This document shows positions 42,907-50,516 of a DNA stretch of 64,000 nucleotides, one piece after another. How positions within the stretch are numbered: position 1 is the stretch's first letter; every line of letters starts with the position of its first letter. The position numbers and the translations under genes were made by a program. Source of the DNA: NIOZ-UU35 sp964344175 (GTDB taxonomy: Bacteria > Chloroflexota > Anaerolineae > Anaerolineales > UBA11858). The notes beneath the pieces are model-generated. The model was not told the DNA's origin, did no database searches, and saw only the letters and a program-made list of their open reading frames with translations. The DNA lies in the NCBI GenBank assembly GCA_964344175.1, contig CAYFMI010000001.1, positions 1 to 64,000 of the forward strand, given 5' to 3'.

Positions 42907-43386
42907 ATGGAAACAACCCCGCTCTCTGAAATCCTACGAGCAAACCCCTGGTTTGCGGCATTAGGCGAACCCCAATTCGAGGCCATGCTGGCGATTGCGT
43001 CTAAAGCCGTCTGGCCTGCCGGGACAATGATCTTTCGCGAAGGTGACCCGAACCAAAGCATCTACCTGATTTGCGATGGACATGTTGCGCTGGATATTTC
43101 TGTCCCAATGCGCGGGCGCGCCACAATTTTAACCCTCAGCGAGGGAGATGTCTTTGGCTGGTCGGCAATTCTGCCAATCGTGAATATTAAGACGGCCTCG
43201 GCACGGGCTGTGTGCGACACGCAGGCGGTTGCTTTTGACGGTAAAGCAATGCAGGAAGCCTGCGAAAAAGACCACGAACTTGGCTATCATGTATTTCGAC
43301 GCCTGACCAATGTGGTCGCAGCGCGCCTGACGGCCACCCGCATGCAATTGCTGGATATGTACGCTACCGGGAAGGAGGGCAGCTGA
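42907..43386 (+). CDS. Cyclic-nucleotide-binding-domain protein of the hydrogenase operon
   Basis: A 159-residue protein consisting of one Crp-type cNMP-binding domain: FAALGEPQFEAMLAIASKAVWPAGTMIFREGDPNQSIYLI, then the phosphate-binding region around GEGDVFGW-like SEGDVFGWSAIL. There is no helix-turn-helix, so it is not a transcription factor by itself. Such proteins commonly precede group 3b hydrogenase genes. The ATG follows GGAGA, and the next gene starts 1 base after its stop. Ligand and partner are unknown; it may sense redox or nucleotide state for the enzyme. Confidence 0.82.
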   Translation: METTPLSEILRANPWFAALGEPQFEAMLAIASKAVWPAGTMIFREGDPNQSIYLICDGHVALDISVPMRGRATILTLSEGDVFGWSAILPIVNIKTASARAVCDTQAVAFDGKAMQEACEKDHELGYHVFRRLTNVVAARLTATRMQLLDMYATGKEGS

Positions 43387-43387
43387 T

Positions 43388-44506
43388 ATGCCCGCGCCTA
43401 TTCCTACTCCCGGTGAGCAGATCGTCATCGCGAAGCCTGCCCTGGGCAACCTTTTCGAGACCCTGCGATCGAACGGCTACACCCTGATAGCCCCCACCCT
43501 GAGTGATGAGGCCATCATCTACGATGAGATCACCTCAGTGGATGATCTCCCCATCGGCTGGACGGCGGAATATGGCCCCGGAAGTTATCGCCTGCAGAAA
43601 CGGGATGATAAAGCCTATTTCAGTTTCCCCGCCGGGCCGTTTTCGTGGAAGCGCTATCTTTTCCCTCCGCGATTGACCTTATTCACCACCAGTAAAAACG
43701 GGACTGGCTATCAGAGCACCCCGGCTGAAGAGACTCCCCCCAGCTACGCCTTCATTGGCGTGCGGCCCTGTGAACTGGCTGCTATTGCAATTCAAGATCG
43801 CATCTTCATCGAAGGCGCCATCCCAGACCCGCATTATCAAGCCCGCCGTGAAAAGGCCTTCATCCTGGCCGTTAACTGCACCGAACCGGGGGAGAATTGC
43901 TTCTGCGCTTCGATGGGCACCGGCCCAAGCTGCACCCAGGCCTTCGACCTGGCGCTAACCGAGTTGAAAGACGCCTTTGTCATCGAAGTTGGCTCTCCCC
44001 TGGGAGCGCACATGCTGGCCGATGTCGAGTGGCAGTTAGCCGGCGCGCTTGAACTCTCACGCACTGCCCAAAAACTGGCCGATGCCGAACATCAAATGGG
44101 CCGCAACCTCGATACCAGCGATCTGCCCGATCTGTTATTGAATAACCTGGATCACCCCCGCTGGGAAGAAGTGGCCGAGTGCTGTCTTTCGTGCGCCAAC
44201 TGCACCCTGGTATGCCCGACCTGCTTCTGTTCAGACGTGAAGGAAATCAGCGATTTGAGCGGCGAAAACACCGCGCGCGTGCGCGTCTGGGATTCCTGCT
44301 TCAACCCCGATTTCTCCTACGTCCACGGCGGCCATTTGCGCCCGAACATCCGCGCCCGCTACCGACAGTGGCTGACGCACAAACTCGCCTCCTGGGAAGG
44401 CCAATTTGGCACGCTGGGTTGCGTGGGATGCGGACGCTGCATCACCTGGTGCCCGGTGGGTATTGACCTGACCGAGGAAGTCGCCGCTATTCGAGGGGAG
44501 GCCTAA
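43388..44506 (+). CDS. hydB: Group 3b NiFe hydrogenase beta subunit (HydB/HyhB)
   Basis: Iron-sulfur subunit of a cytosolic bidirectional NADP-linked NiFe hydrogenase (sulfhydrogenase family). The protein has 372 residues, with 4Fe-4S motifs in the C-terminal third: CCLSCANCTLVCPTCFC (about 258-274) and GCVGCGRCITWCPVGIDL (about 344-361). The middle contains GVRPCELAAIAIQDRIF and NCTEPGENCFCASMGTGP, also seen in anaerobic sulfite reductase subunit A. AAGGAGG precedes the ATG. It is followed, with TAATG coupling, by hydG. Electrons run from the small subunit through this protein to the flavoprotein. Confidence 0.9.
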   Translation: MPAPIPTPGEQIVIAKPALGNLFETLRSNGYTLIAPTLSDEAIIYDEITSVDDLPIGWTAEYGPGSYRLQKRDDKAYFSFPAGPFSWKRYLFPPRLTLFTTSKNGTGYQSTPAEETPPSYAFIGVRPCELAAIAIQDRIFIEGAIPDPHYQARREKAFILAVNCTEPGENCFCASMGTGPSCTQAFDLALTELKDAFVIEVGSPLGAHMLADVEWQLAGALELSRTAQKLADAEHQMGRNLDTSDLPDLLLNNLDHPRWEEVAECCLSCANCTLVCPTCFCSDVKEISDLSGENTARVRVWDSCFNPDFSYVHGGHLRPNIRARYRQWLTHKLASWEGQFGTLGCVGCGRCITWCPVGIDLTEEVAAIRGEA

Positions 44507-45375
44507 TGATGGTTATGACACAAACAACGCACACCCACACTGCATCCGCAGACCCGATGCTGCCCCATTGGGCAACAATCACCCATAAACAAGCCGAAAC
44601 CCCGGGAGTAGCTACCTACACACTCGAATTTCAGGCCCCCTCCTTGCGTCAGTCCTACGCCTTCGCCCCCGGCCAGTTTAATATGCTCTATCTGCCTGGG
44701 ATTGGCGAGGTCGCAATTTCCATCAGTTCTGACCCCGGTACGCCGGAAAACTTATTGCACACCATCCGCGAGGCCGGCAATGTCACGCAGGCCATCGAGC
44801 GCTTGAAGGTGGGTGATCAAATTGGCGTGCGCGGCCCCTACGGCAGCGCCTGGCCGGTTGAATCCGCCCAAGACAGAGATTTAATTTTTGTGGCAGGCGG
44901 CATCGGCCTGGCTCCGCTGCGCCCGGCAATCTATCATGTCATTCGTCATCGGGAGAAGTACGGCAAGGTCATCATCCTCTCAGGAGCGCGTTCTCCAGAA
45001 GATATGCTTTACCATGACGAATTTGACACCTGGAGCGAGCATGATATTGAGGTCATCCCGACAGTGGATCGCGCCGATGAATCCTGGGGGGGGCGGGTCG
45101 GTGTTGTCCCCATGCTTTTTTACTCCCTGAGACCAGACCCGCGTCACACCACCGTTTTCACCTGCGGCCCAGAGATTATGATGCGCTTTGTAGCTTACGA
45201 AGCCCTGGCCCGCCGTATTCCTAAAGAGCGCATTTTTGTCTCGCTGGAACGCAACATGAAATGCGCAGTCGGTTTTTGCGGGCACTGCCAGTATGGGCCC
45301 ACCTTTTTGTGCAAAGAAGGCCCGGTGCTTAATTTTGCCCAAATTGAACCCTTTTATAACGTGGAGGAATTCTAA
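44506..45375 (+). CDS. hydG: Group 3b NiFe hydrogenase gamma subunit (FAD/NAD(P)-binding)
   Basis: Diaphorase subunit of 289 residues from the ferredoxin-NADP reductase family. FAD domain with FAPGQFNMLYLPGIGEVAISISSD (about 47-70). NAD(P) domain with VAGGIGLAPLRPAIYH (about 129-144) and CGPEIMMRF near 224. C-terminal [2Fe-2S] ligands CAVGFCGHCQYGPTFLCKEGP (about 251-271). It probably reduces NADP+ or NAD+ with H2-derived electrons. Start and stop overlap its neighbours by one base each. Not to be confused with the radical SAM HydG of FeFe hydrogenase maturation. Confidence 0.9.
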   Translation: MMVMTQTTHTHTASADPMLPHWATITHKQAETPGVATYTLEFQAPSLRQSYAFAPGQFNMLYLPGIGEVAISISSDPGTPENLLHTIREAGNVTQAIERLKVGDQIGVRGPYGSAWPVESAQDRDLIFVAGGIGLAPLRPAIYHVIRHREKYGKVIILSGARSPEDMLYHDEFDTWSEHDIEVIPTVDRADESWGGRVGVVPMLFYSLRPDPRHTTVFTCGPEIMMRFVAYEALARRIPKERIFVSLERNMKCAVGFCGHCQYGPTFLCKEGPVLNFAQIEPFYNVEEF

Positions 45376-46157
45376 TGAGCGCTGCTGCGAAACCACGTCT
45401 GGCTGTTTATAAGTTTGCTTCTTGCGATGGCTGCCAGCTCTCGCTGCTCGATTGCGAAGATGAACTGCTGGCCGTAGCCGGAGCCGTTGAAATTGCCTAT
45501 TTTGTCGAAGCCCGCCGCCAAACGCTGCCCGGCCCTTACGACATCACCCTGGTGGAAGGCTCCGTGACCACCGATGAAGAAATTGAACGCATCAAAGAAG
45601 TACGCCGTCAATCCAAATTTTTGGTTGCCATCGGCGCGTGCGCCACAGCAGGCGGCATTCAATCGTTGCGCAATTGGATCGATGTGAACGACTACGTAAA
45701 CACCGTTTACGCCACCCCTGGCTATATCGACACGCTGGAGACATCGAAGCCAATCAGCGATTATGTCAAGGTCGATTTTGAGTTGCGCGGCTGCCCGATC
45801 AGCAAATATCAACTACTCGAACTGGTGACATCCTTGCTAATTGGCCGCCAGCCCCGCTTGCCATCCCACAGCGTTTGCCTGGAATGCAAGCAGCGCGGCA
45901 CCGTCTGCGTCACCGTAGCTCAGGGAATTCCTTGCCTGGGGCCGGTCACGCAGGCAGGCTGCGGGGCGATCTGCCCGGCTTTCAACCGGGGTTGCTACGG
46001 CTGCTTTGGCCCCATTGAGGATGGTAATCCAATTGCCCTGGGCGAGCAATTCATGGCATTAGGGTTAACCGGTGCGGAAGTAGCACGAGCTTTTCGCGGC
46101 TTTAATGGTTATTCGCCTGAGTTCCGCCAGGCGAGTGAGTATTTTGAGAATAAGTAA
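45375..46157 (+). CDS. hydD: Group 3b NiFe hydrogenase small (delta) subunit
   Basis: Small electron-transfer subunit of the NADH:ubiquinone oxidoreductase 20-kDa family, 260 residues. Proximal cluster ligands are the C-x2-C in FASCDGCQLSLLDCE (about 14-28), a Cys in IGACATAGG near 94, and one in RGCPISKY near 137. Medial and distal cluster motifs follow: CLECKQRGTVC and CGAICPAFNRGCYGCFGP near 196-214. No twin-arginine signal, as expected for a cytosolic group 3 enzyme. The start is coupled to hydG by TAATG. A hairpin repeat separates it from hydA. Confidence 0.92.
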   Translation: MSAAAKPRLAVYKFASCDGCQLSLLDCEDELLAVAGAVEIAYFVEARRQTLPGPYDITLVEGSVTTDEEIERIKEVRRQSKFLVAIGACATAGGIQSLRNWIDVNDYVNTVYATPGYIDTLETSKPISDYVKVDFELRGCPISKYQLLELVTSLLIGRQPRLPSHSVCLECKQRGTVCVTVAQGIPCLGPVTQAGCGAICPAFNRGCYGCFGPIEDGNPIALGEQFMALGLTGAEVARAFRGFNGYSPEFRQASEYFENK

Positions 46158-46188
46158 CTGCTCAGGCTAAGGCCTTCGTAGTGAGATT

Positions 46189-46231
46189 CCGAAAAAGGGT
46201 GCGCAGCACCCCCACGCACACCCTTTTTCGG
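46189..46231. repeat. Hairpin repeat, copy 2, between hydD and hydA
   Basis: CCGAAAAAGGGTGCG (46189-46203) pairs with CGCACACCCTTTTTCGG (46215-46231) with a 2-base bulge. It is closely related to the element at 2199-2252. Lying inside the hydrogenase operon, it may lower expression of the downstream genes or mark an RNA processing point. Confidence 0.75.
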
Positions 46232-46265
46232 CTTACTCTCATCGTAGGTAGTAAGAGGACTTGAA

Positions 46266-47570
46266 ATGACAGAGAAAAACATCAACGTAGATTATCTGGC
46301 CCGCGTAGAAGGCGAGGGCGCGCTGCGTATCAATATCAAAGACGATCAAGTTACAAATGTGGAGTTGAATATCTTCGAGCCGCCGCGCTTTTTTGAAGCC
46401 TTTCTGCACGGACGTAGTTTCGACGAAGTTGTCGATATTACTGCCCGAATTTGTGGTATCTGCCCGGTCGCCTATCAGATGAGCGCGGCCCATTCGTTAG
46501 AGAAAGCTTTGGGCATCACGCCGCCCCCTGGGGTGCGCGAACTTCGCCGCCTGTTATATTGCGGAGAGTGGATTGAAAGTCACGCTCTGCATGTCTATAT
46601 GCTGCACGGCCCGGATTACCTGGGCTATGAATCAGCCATCAGTATGGCCGCCAACCCCGAGCTTTTACCAGTCGTACAGCGCGCCTTGCGGATGAAGAAA
46701 ATCGGCAATGATCTGATGACCGTCATCGGAGGCCGCGAGATTCACCCGGTATCGGTATGTGTGGGCGGGTTCTATGGCGCGCCCCGCCCCTCGGCGTTGA
46801 AAGCCTTGCTGCCGGAACTCAAATGGGGATTGGATACCGCCATTGAGACCGTGCGCTGGGCTGCCACCCTGGATTATCCGGACTTTGAAGTCGATTATGA
46901 GTTCGTCAGCCTCAGCAATCCCGATGAGTACCCTTTCAACGAAGGCACGATCCTGTCATCCACCGGGCTAGAAATTTCGATGGAAGATTACGACAAGCAC
47001 TATATCGAAGAGCATGTTGCTCATTCGAATGCTCTGCACTCCCGGCGCATGGAGACAGGCAGCACGTATCTGGTTGGGCCGATGGCGCGCCTGAACCTCA
47101 ATTTTGATAAACTCTCTCCAACCGCACAGACGCTGGCTAAAGAGATCAATTTGAAGCTGCCGGTGCGCAACCCCTTTTACAGCCTGATTGTGCGCAGCCT
47201 GGAGTTGGTGCAAGCCTTCGAAGAGGCTATTCAGCTCATCGAGAACTACAAACAGCCCCGCCCCAGCCGTGCCCAGCTTCCCGACCCACTGCCTGCGGGG
47301 GAAGGCGCCCATGCCACCGAAGCGCCGCGCGGCCTGCTCTTCCATCGCTATCAGGTCGATGAAAATGGTCTCATCACTTTTGCCCGCATTGTGCCGCCTA
47401 CGGCGCAAAACTTACCCCGTATTGAAGGCGACCTGTGGGAGTACGTTCCCGATGTGGTACAACTCCCCCTGGAAGATGCCACGCTGCGCTGCGAGCAATT
47501 GGTGCGCTGTTACGACCCCTGCATTTCCTGCGCTACACACTTCTTGAAATTAGATATCGTGCATGAGTAA
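46266..47570 (+). CDS. hydA: Group 3b NiFe hydrogenase large (alpha) subunit
   Basis: Catalytic NiFe subunit of 434 residues. The L1 motif RICGICPVAYQMSA (about 61-74) and L2 motif DPCISCATHFLKLDI (about 417-431) provide the four nickel-binding cysteines, all Cys and no Sec. The C-terminal peptide after CATH is the probable cleavage target of the downstream protease. The N-terminus VDYLARVEGEGALRINI is typical of the family. GAGGA precedes the ATG. With hydB, hydG and hydD it forms the four-subunit bidirectional hydrogenase. Confidence 0.95.
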   Translation: MTEKNINVDYLARVEGEGALRINIKDDQVTNVELNIFEPPRFFEAFLHGRSFDEVVDITARICGICPVAYQMSAAHSLEKALGITPPPGVRELRRLLYCGEWIESHALHVYMLHGPDYLGYESAISMAANPELLPVVQRALRMKKIGNDLMTVIGGREIHPVSVCVGGFYGAPRPSALKALLPELKWGLDTAIETVRWAATLDYPDFEVDYEFVSLSNPDEYPFNEGTILSSTGLEISMEDYDKHYIEEHVAHSNALHSRRMETGSTYLVGPMARLNLNFDKLSPTAQTLAKEINLKLPVRNPFYSLIVRSLELVQAFEEAIQLIENYKQPRPSRAQLPDPLPAGEGAHATEAPRGLLFHRYQVDENGLITFARIVPPTAQNLPRIEGDLWEYVPDVVQLPLEDATLRCEQLVRCYDPCISCATHFLKLDIVHE

Positions 47571-47585
47571 TGAGAAGAAATTTCA

Positions 47586-47633
47586 CCACGGAGACGCGAA
47601 GATCGTTTTAGTTTTTACTCCGCGTCTCCGCGG
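47586..47633. repeat. CCACGGAGACGCG palindromic repeat
   Basis: CCACGGAGACGCG (47586-47598) pairs with CGCGTCTCCGCGG (47621-47633) at 12 of 13 positions. It fills the gap between hydA and the protease gene. Same family as 9452-9519 and 15105-15160. Confidence 0.65.
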
Positions 47634-47645
47634 CAAATTCTCTCT

Positions 47646-48125
47646 ATGGCAGTCATGGGAAAATCAATTCACACCCTAATTCGGGTAATTGGCGTGGGCA
47701 ATATCTACCGCGGCGACGATGCCGTAGGAATCTTGGCCGCGCGGCAGTTAGCTGAGATGCGATTGCCTGGGGTAGAAGTCATCGAGCGCAGCGGCGAGGG
47801 CACAGCTCTGATGGATGCCCTGGTGGGGTGGGAAAATATTTATCTGATTGATGCTATGCAAACCGGTGCACCACCCGGCGAAATTCTGCGTTTCGAAGCC
47901 CAGGATGAAGCGCTGCCCACTCAATTTTCGGCAACTTCTACACATGCCTTTGGTGTGGCCGAAGCCATTGAGATGACGCGGCTATTAGGCGAACTCCCCT
48001 CTAAGCTGGTTGTGTATGGCGTCGAGGGGCAGAACTATGCCGCGGGCAACAGCATCACCCCCGAGGTCGAGGCGGCGCTCCAGGTACTAATCAGCAAAAT
48101 CTCTCAAGAATTGAAAAGCGAATGA
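47646..48125 (+). CDS. NiFe hydrogenase maturation endopeptidase
   Basis: Protease of the HyaD/HycI family that removes the C-terminal peptide of the large subunit once nickel is in place. The protein has 159 residues. Nickel-sensing residues are visible: GVGNIYRGDDAVG (Asp, about 17-29), the Glu in EVIERSGEGTALMDAL (about 42-57), and the late His in SATSTHAFGVAEAI near 103. No Shine-Dalgarno sequence is clear at ATG 47646; an ATG at 47658 is also possible. Its stop codon lies within the 48-bp repeat at 48122-48169. Likely specific for HydA. Confidence 0.92.
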   Translation: MAVMGKSIHTLIRVIGVGNIYRGDDAVGILAARQLAEMRLPGVEVIERSGEGTALMDALVGWENIYLIDAMQTGAPPGEILRFEAQDEALPTQFSATSTHAFGVAEAIEMTRLLGELPSKLVVYGVEGQNYAAGNSITPEVEAALQVLISKISQELKSE

Positions 48126-48169
48126 AGAACCCCGCCGCAAGCGGCGCGTTTTTCTGGCTTTTTCCGCAT
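48122..48169. repeat. 48-bp terminator-like repeat, copy A
   Basis: The repeat begins ATGAAGAACCCCGCCGCAAG and ends TGGCTTTTTCCGCAT. It contains CGCCG-CAAG-CGGCG followed by TTTTTCTGG and TTTTT, like a rho-independent terminator. It begins one base before the stop codon of the protease gene. Copies at 50411-50458 and, reversed, 54998-55045. Confidence 0.75.
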
Positions 48170-48224
48170 AATTTTTCTACGCTATCCAATCACCGAGTTT
48201 GTTCAGAACTCGGTGATCTTTTCG

Positions 48225-49130
48225 TTAAAGAGTATATTTCACTCCGGTCAGCTCTTCCGAAACAGCCCAGAGTTTCTTGGCTATCGATTCATCGTGAGAA
48301 GCAGGATTGGACTGCACAATTGCCGGATAACCGCGCCATCCCCCAAAACTGCGCGGCCCGATATAATCGCCACCTTGGACCTCTGTGTGAGTCGCCGCGA
48401 ATAAAGTTGGCAATGCCCCCATAGAGGCTGACTGTGCAATTAACGGATTCAGGGCGCTAAAAAGGCCGCTGCCGGATTGCAAATTGGTTGCCGAATAACC
48501 GGGGTGCGCTGCCACGCTGATTGTGTTCTGGCTGGCTGCCGCCAGTTTGCGCTGCAACTCGTATGCAAACAATAAATTTGCGAGTTTACTTTGTCCATAA
48601 GCCACCCACTTGCTATAGGCTATTTCACCGTTAAGATCGTCAAAATTAATGCGGCCGGTCTTATGCATCTGGCTGCTGATCGTCACAATACGCCCATTTT
48701 CGGCATCCAGCACCAAATCCAGCAGTAAACCTGTAAGGGCAAAATGACCGAGATGGTTGGTTGCAAATTGCATCTCGAAACCATCGGCGCTTTTCCGATA
48801 GGGGGTCGCCATCACTCCAGCATTGTTGATGAGAATATCCAATTTCTTGTGATTGGCGCGATATTCCTGCGCAAAACTGCGAACTGAAGATAGGTCGGCC
48901 AAATTTAGCGCCATCAGGGCGAGATTTGCATCGGGGATCTCGGCTTGGATTTGTGCTACGGCCTTTTCCCCTTTTTCCAAACTGCGACAGGCCATTATCA
49001 CTACGGCGTTTTTCTGCAAAAGAGCACGCGCAGCCTCAAAGCCAATGCCACTGTTCGCACCGGTAATCATGACCGTTTTGGCGGTCATATCTGGCATATT
49101 TTTACTTGTCCAACGATTATTGCTTAACAT
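48225..49130 (-). CDS. Short-chain dehydrogenase/reductase
   Basis: NAD(P)-dependent oxidoreductase of 301 residues resembling retinol dehydrogenase/protochlorophyllide-reductase-like SDRs. Cofactor motif TGANSGIG (about 21-28), NNAGVMA near 101, and catalytic Tyr-Lys in YGQSKLAN near 172. GGAGT precedes the ATG. It lies 57 bases downstream of a TetR gene on the same strand and is probably controlled by it. Substrate unknown. Its stop lies close to the 48-bp repeat of the convergent hydrogenase operon. Confidence 0.9.
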   Translation of the reverse strand: MLSNNRWTSKNMPDMTAKTVMITGANSGIGFEAARALLQKNAVVIMACRSLEKGEKAVAQIQAEIPDANLALMALNLADLSSVRSFAQEYRANHKKLDILINNAGVMATPYRKSADGFEMQFATNHLGHFALTGLLLDLVLDAENGRIVTISSQMHKTGRINFDDLNGEIAYSKWVAYGQSKLANLLFAYELQRKLAAASQNTISVAAHPGYSATNLQSGSGLFSALNPLIAQSASMGALPTLFAATHTEVQGGDYIGPRSFGGWRGYPAIVQSNPASHDESIAKKLWAVSEELTGVKYTL

Positions 49131-49187
49131 TTAGTACTCCTATACGATTGATAATGATCTATTCAGAGTTTCCGTAAAATCCACAGA

Positions 49188-49751
49188 TCATTTGCACTTT
49201 ACGGCATCCCAACAGGCTTGCATCGCCAACTCTAAACTTTGATCGTCCAAAGTGAGCGCACCAGCATTGTGATGCTTCGACAACAATACCGCAAGGTCAA
49301 AGACAAAAACACTGACCATCTCAAATGGCATGGCTTTCATTGCACCGCTATCAATGCCTTGTTGTACAAGCTGGATAACAGGCGCAAGGTAGGCTTGCGT
49401 TTGCGCTTCTGTTTCAGGTGTCAGGAAGGGCGAATTATGGTACTGCTCAAGAAACAATACCTCGACCGGGTGCTCGATGCAATATTGCACGGTTCGCCAC
49501 CAGATCGAACGGAAAATTTCCTCACTTGGCGCATTTTCATCCACACTGGCAAATATCGCCTGGCTCAGTTCCTGCTTCAATTCGCGGAACAACTCATTGA
49601 TCAGCGCTTCTTTATTTTCGAAGTAGCGGTAAATCGTCCCCGCACCAACACCGGCCTTTTCGGCAACTTTCGACATAGGCGTGCCATGAAAGCCGCGCTC
49701 AGAGATCAAGGTAAGGGTAGCCTGTAAAATGGCTGTTCGTTTGTCATCCAT
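49188..49751 (-). CDS. TetR/AcrR family transcriptional regulator
   Basis: Repressor of 187 residues. The helix-turn-helix occupies about 6-45 (RTAILQATLTLISERGFHGTPMSKVAEKAGVGAGTIYRYF). The C-terminal domain resembles a TetR_C subfamily often annotated from B. subtilis-type regulators, ligand unknown. A 16-bp palindromic operator overlaps the start of its promoter region, so it is likely autoregulated together with the SDR gene. Not closely similar to the TetR at 9641, but their operators share the core GAACGTTC. Confidence 0.9.
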   Translation of the reverse strand: MDDKRTAILQATLTLISERGFHGTPMSKVAEKAGVGAGTIYRYFENKEALINELFRELKQELSQAIFASVDENAPSEEIFRSIWWRTVQYCIEHPVEVLFLEQYHNSPFLTPETEAQTQAYLAPVIQLVQQGIDSGAMKAMPFEMVSVFVFDLAVLLSKHHNAGALTLDDQSLELAMQACWDAVKCK

Positions 49752-49772
49752 GTGTGCGATGTCTCGTTTTCA

Positions 49773-49825
49773 GAATGAACGTTCATTCCGAAGATATTCT
49801 ACCCTAATCAACAAAGACATGTCAA
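49773..49825 (-). promoter_or_regulatory. tetR-SDR promoter with 16-bp palindromic operator
   Basis: On the minus strand TTGACA (49825-49820) and TAGAAT (49801-49796) with an 18-base spacer form a strong promoter. GAATGAACGTTCATTC at 49773-49788 is a perfect palindrome beginning at the expected transcription start. Confidence 0.75.
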
Positions 49826-49834
49826 GCGCAAAAA

Positions 49835-49865
49835 ATCACACCGCAAAACGATTTCGCGGTGTGAT
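49835..49865 (-). terminator. Terminator of the DoxX gene
   Basis: ATCACACCGC and GCGGTGTGAT form a perfect 10-bp stem (49835-49844, 49856-49865). On the minus strand it is followed by TTTTT, so it ends the DoxX transcript before the tetR promoter. Confidence 0.8.
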
Positions 49866-49905
49866 TACCTAAAAACCTATCCGAAAATGAAAAGATCAAA
49901 CGAAA

Positions 49906-50268
49906 CTAGAAAAATCGACCATAAGCCACGAAAGCAGCCATGATAAAAAACATCATATTCATGACACCCATTGGGGCGATCTCATCGCGGCGCATATGGG
50001 TAAAGAAAGCGCCAGCCATCAAGATGGCCAACCCTACGGCGGCCAAAGGAGTCAGGATCGGCAAAATGCCGGTCACGCCGGGCAATATCAACCCCAGTGC
50101 TGCGAGTATTTCAAGCATGCCAATCCCGCGAATCTGGGTCTGAGAAAAATCTTCAACCCAACCCATTTGGTCAGCCATTTGCTCTTTCGATCGCATCAAT
50201 TTCATCATCCCAACCATTAGAAAAATAAATGCCAAAATTCCTTGAACAATCCACAATGCTGTATTCAT
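49906..50268 (-). CDS. DoxX family membrane protein
   Basis: Small membrane protein of 120 residues with four helices (ALWIVQGILAFIFLMVGMMK; GMLEILAALGLILPG; LTPLAAVGLAILMAGAFF; VMNMMFFIMAAFVAYGRF). The DoxX family includes thiosulfate:quinone oxidoreductase subunits and many unassigned members. ATG 50268 has AAGGAG 7 bases upstream; the longer frame is not needed. It stands alone between two divergent-type regulatory regions. Confidence 0.85.
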   Translation of the reverse strand: MNTALWIVQGILAFIFLMVGMMKLMRSKEQMADQMGWVEDFSQTQIRGIGMLEILAALGLILPGVTGILPILTPLAAVGLAILMAGAFFTHMRRDEIAPMGVMNMMFFIMAAFVAYGRFF

Positions 50269-50291
50269 GTTTCTTCTCCTTAGCAACTAAT

Positions 50292-50400
50292 TTAGGTTCG
50301 TGCTTATGTAGATGCAGGGTGACATCGAATTCTTACATGGAAATAGAAGAGCTACTAAGAGAAAGCTCAATGGGATGCAAACGAACCTAAGGGGAGTGTT
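50292..50400. repeat. 10-bp inverted repeat pair upstream of DoxX
   Basis: TTAGGTTCGT at 50292-50301 is exactly complementary to 50391-50400, with 89 bases between. The pair lies in the gap between the DoxX gene and the TIR gene. It could be the ends of a small palindromic element or operator arms. Confidence 0.4.
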
Positions 50401-50410
50401 GCGGCAGAAA

Positions 50411-50458
50411 ATGAAGAACCCCGCCGCAAGCGGCGCGGTATTCTGGCTTTTTCCGCAT
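50411..50458. repeat. 48-bp terminator-like repeat, copy B
   Basis: It differs from copy A at two positions only. Here no gene obviously ends at its left side, unlike copies A and C, so this copy was moved or its gene was lost. It lies 59 bases upstream of the TIR-protein start. Confidence 0.75.
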
Positions 50459-50516
50459 AAAATTATGCTAAAATGACTTCGCATACCCGCACCAGGAAAC
50501 TATGGGAGAATGTCGT

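Noticed and set aside
50287..50484. 65-codon minus-strand frame between DoxX and the TIR gene
   Set aside because: It covers repeat copy B antisense, has no ribosome binding site and no motif.
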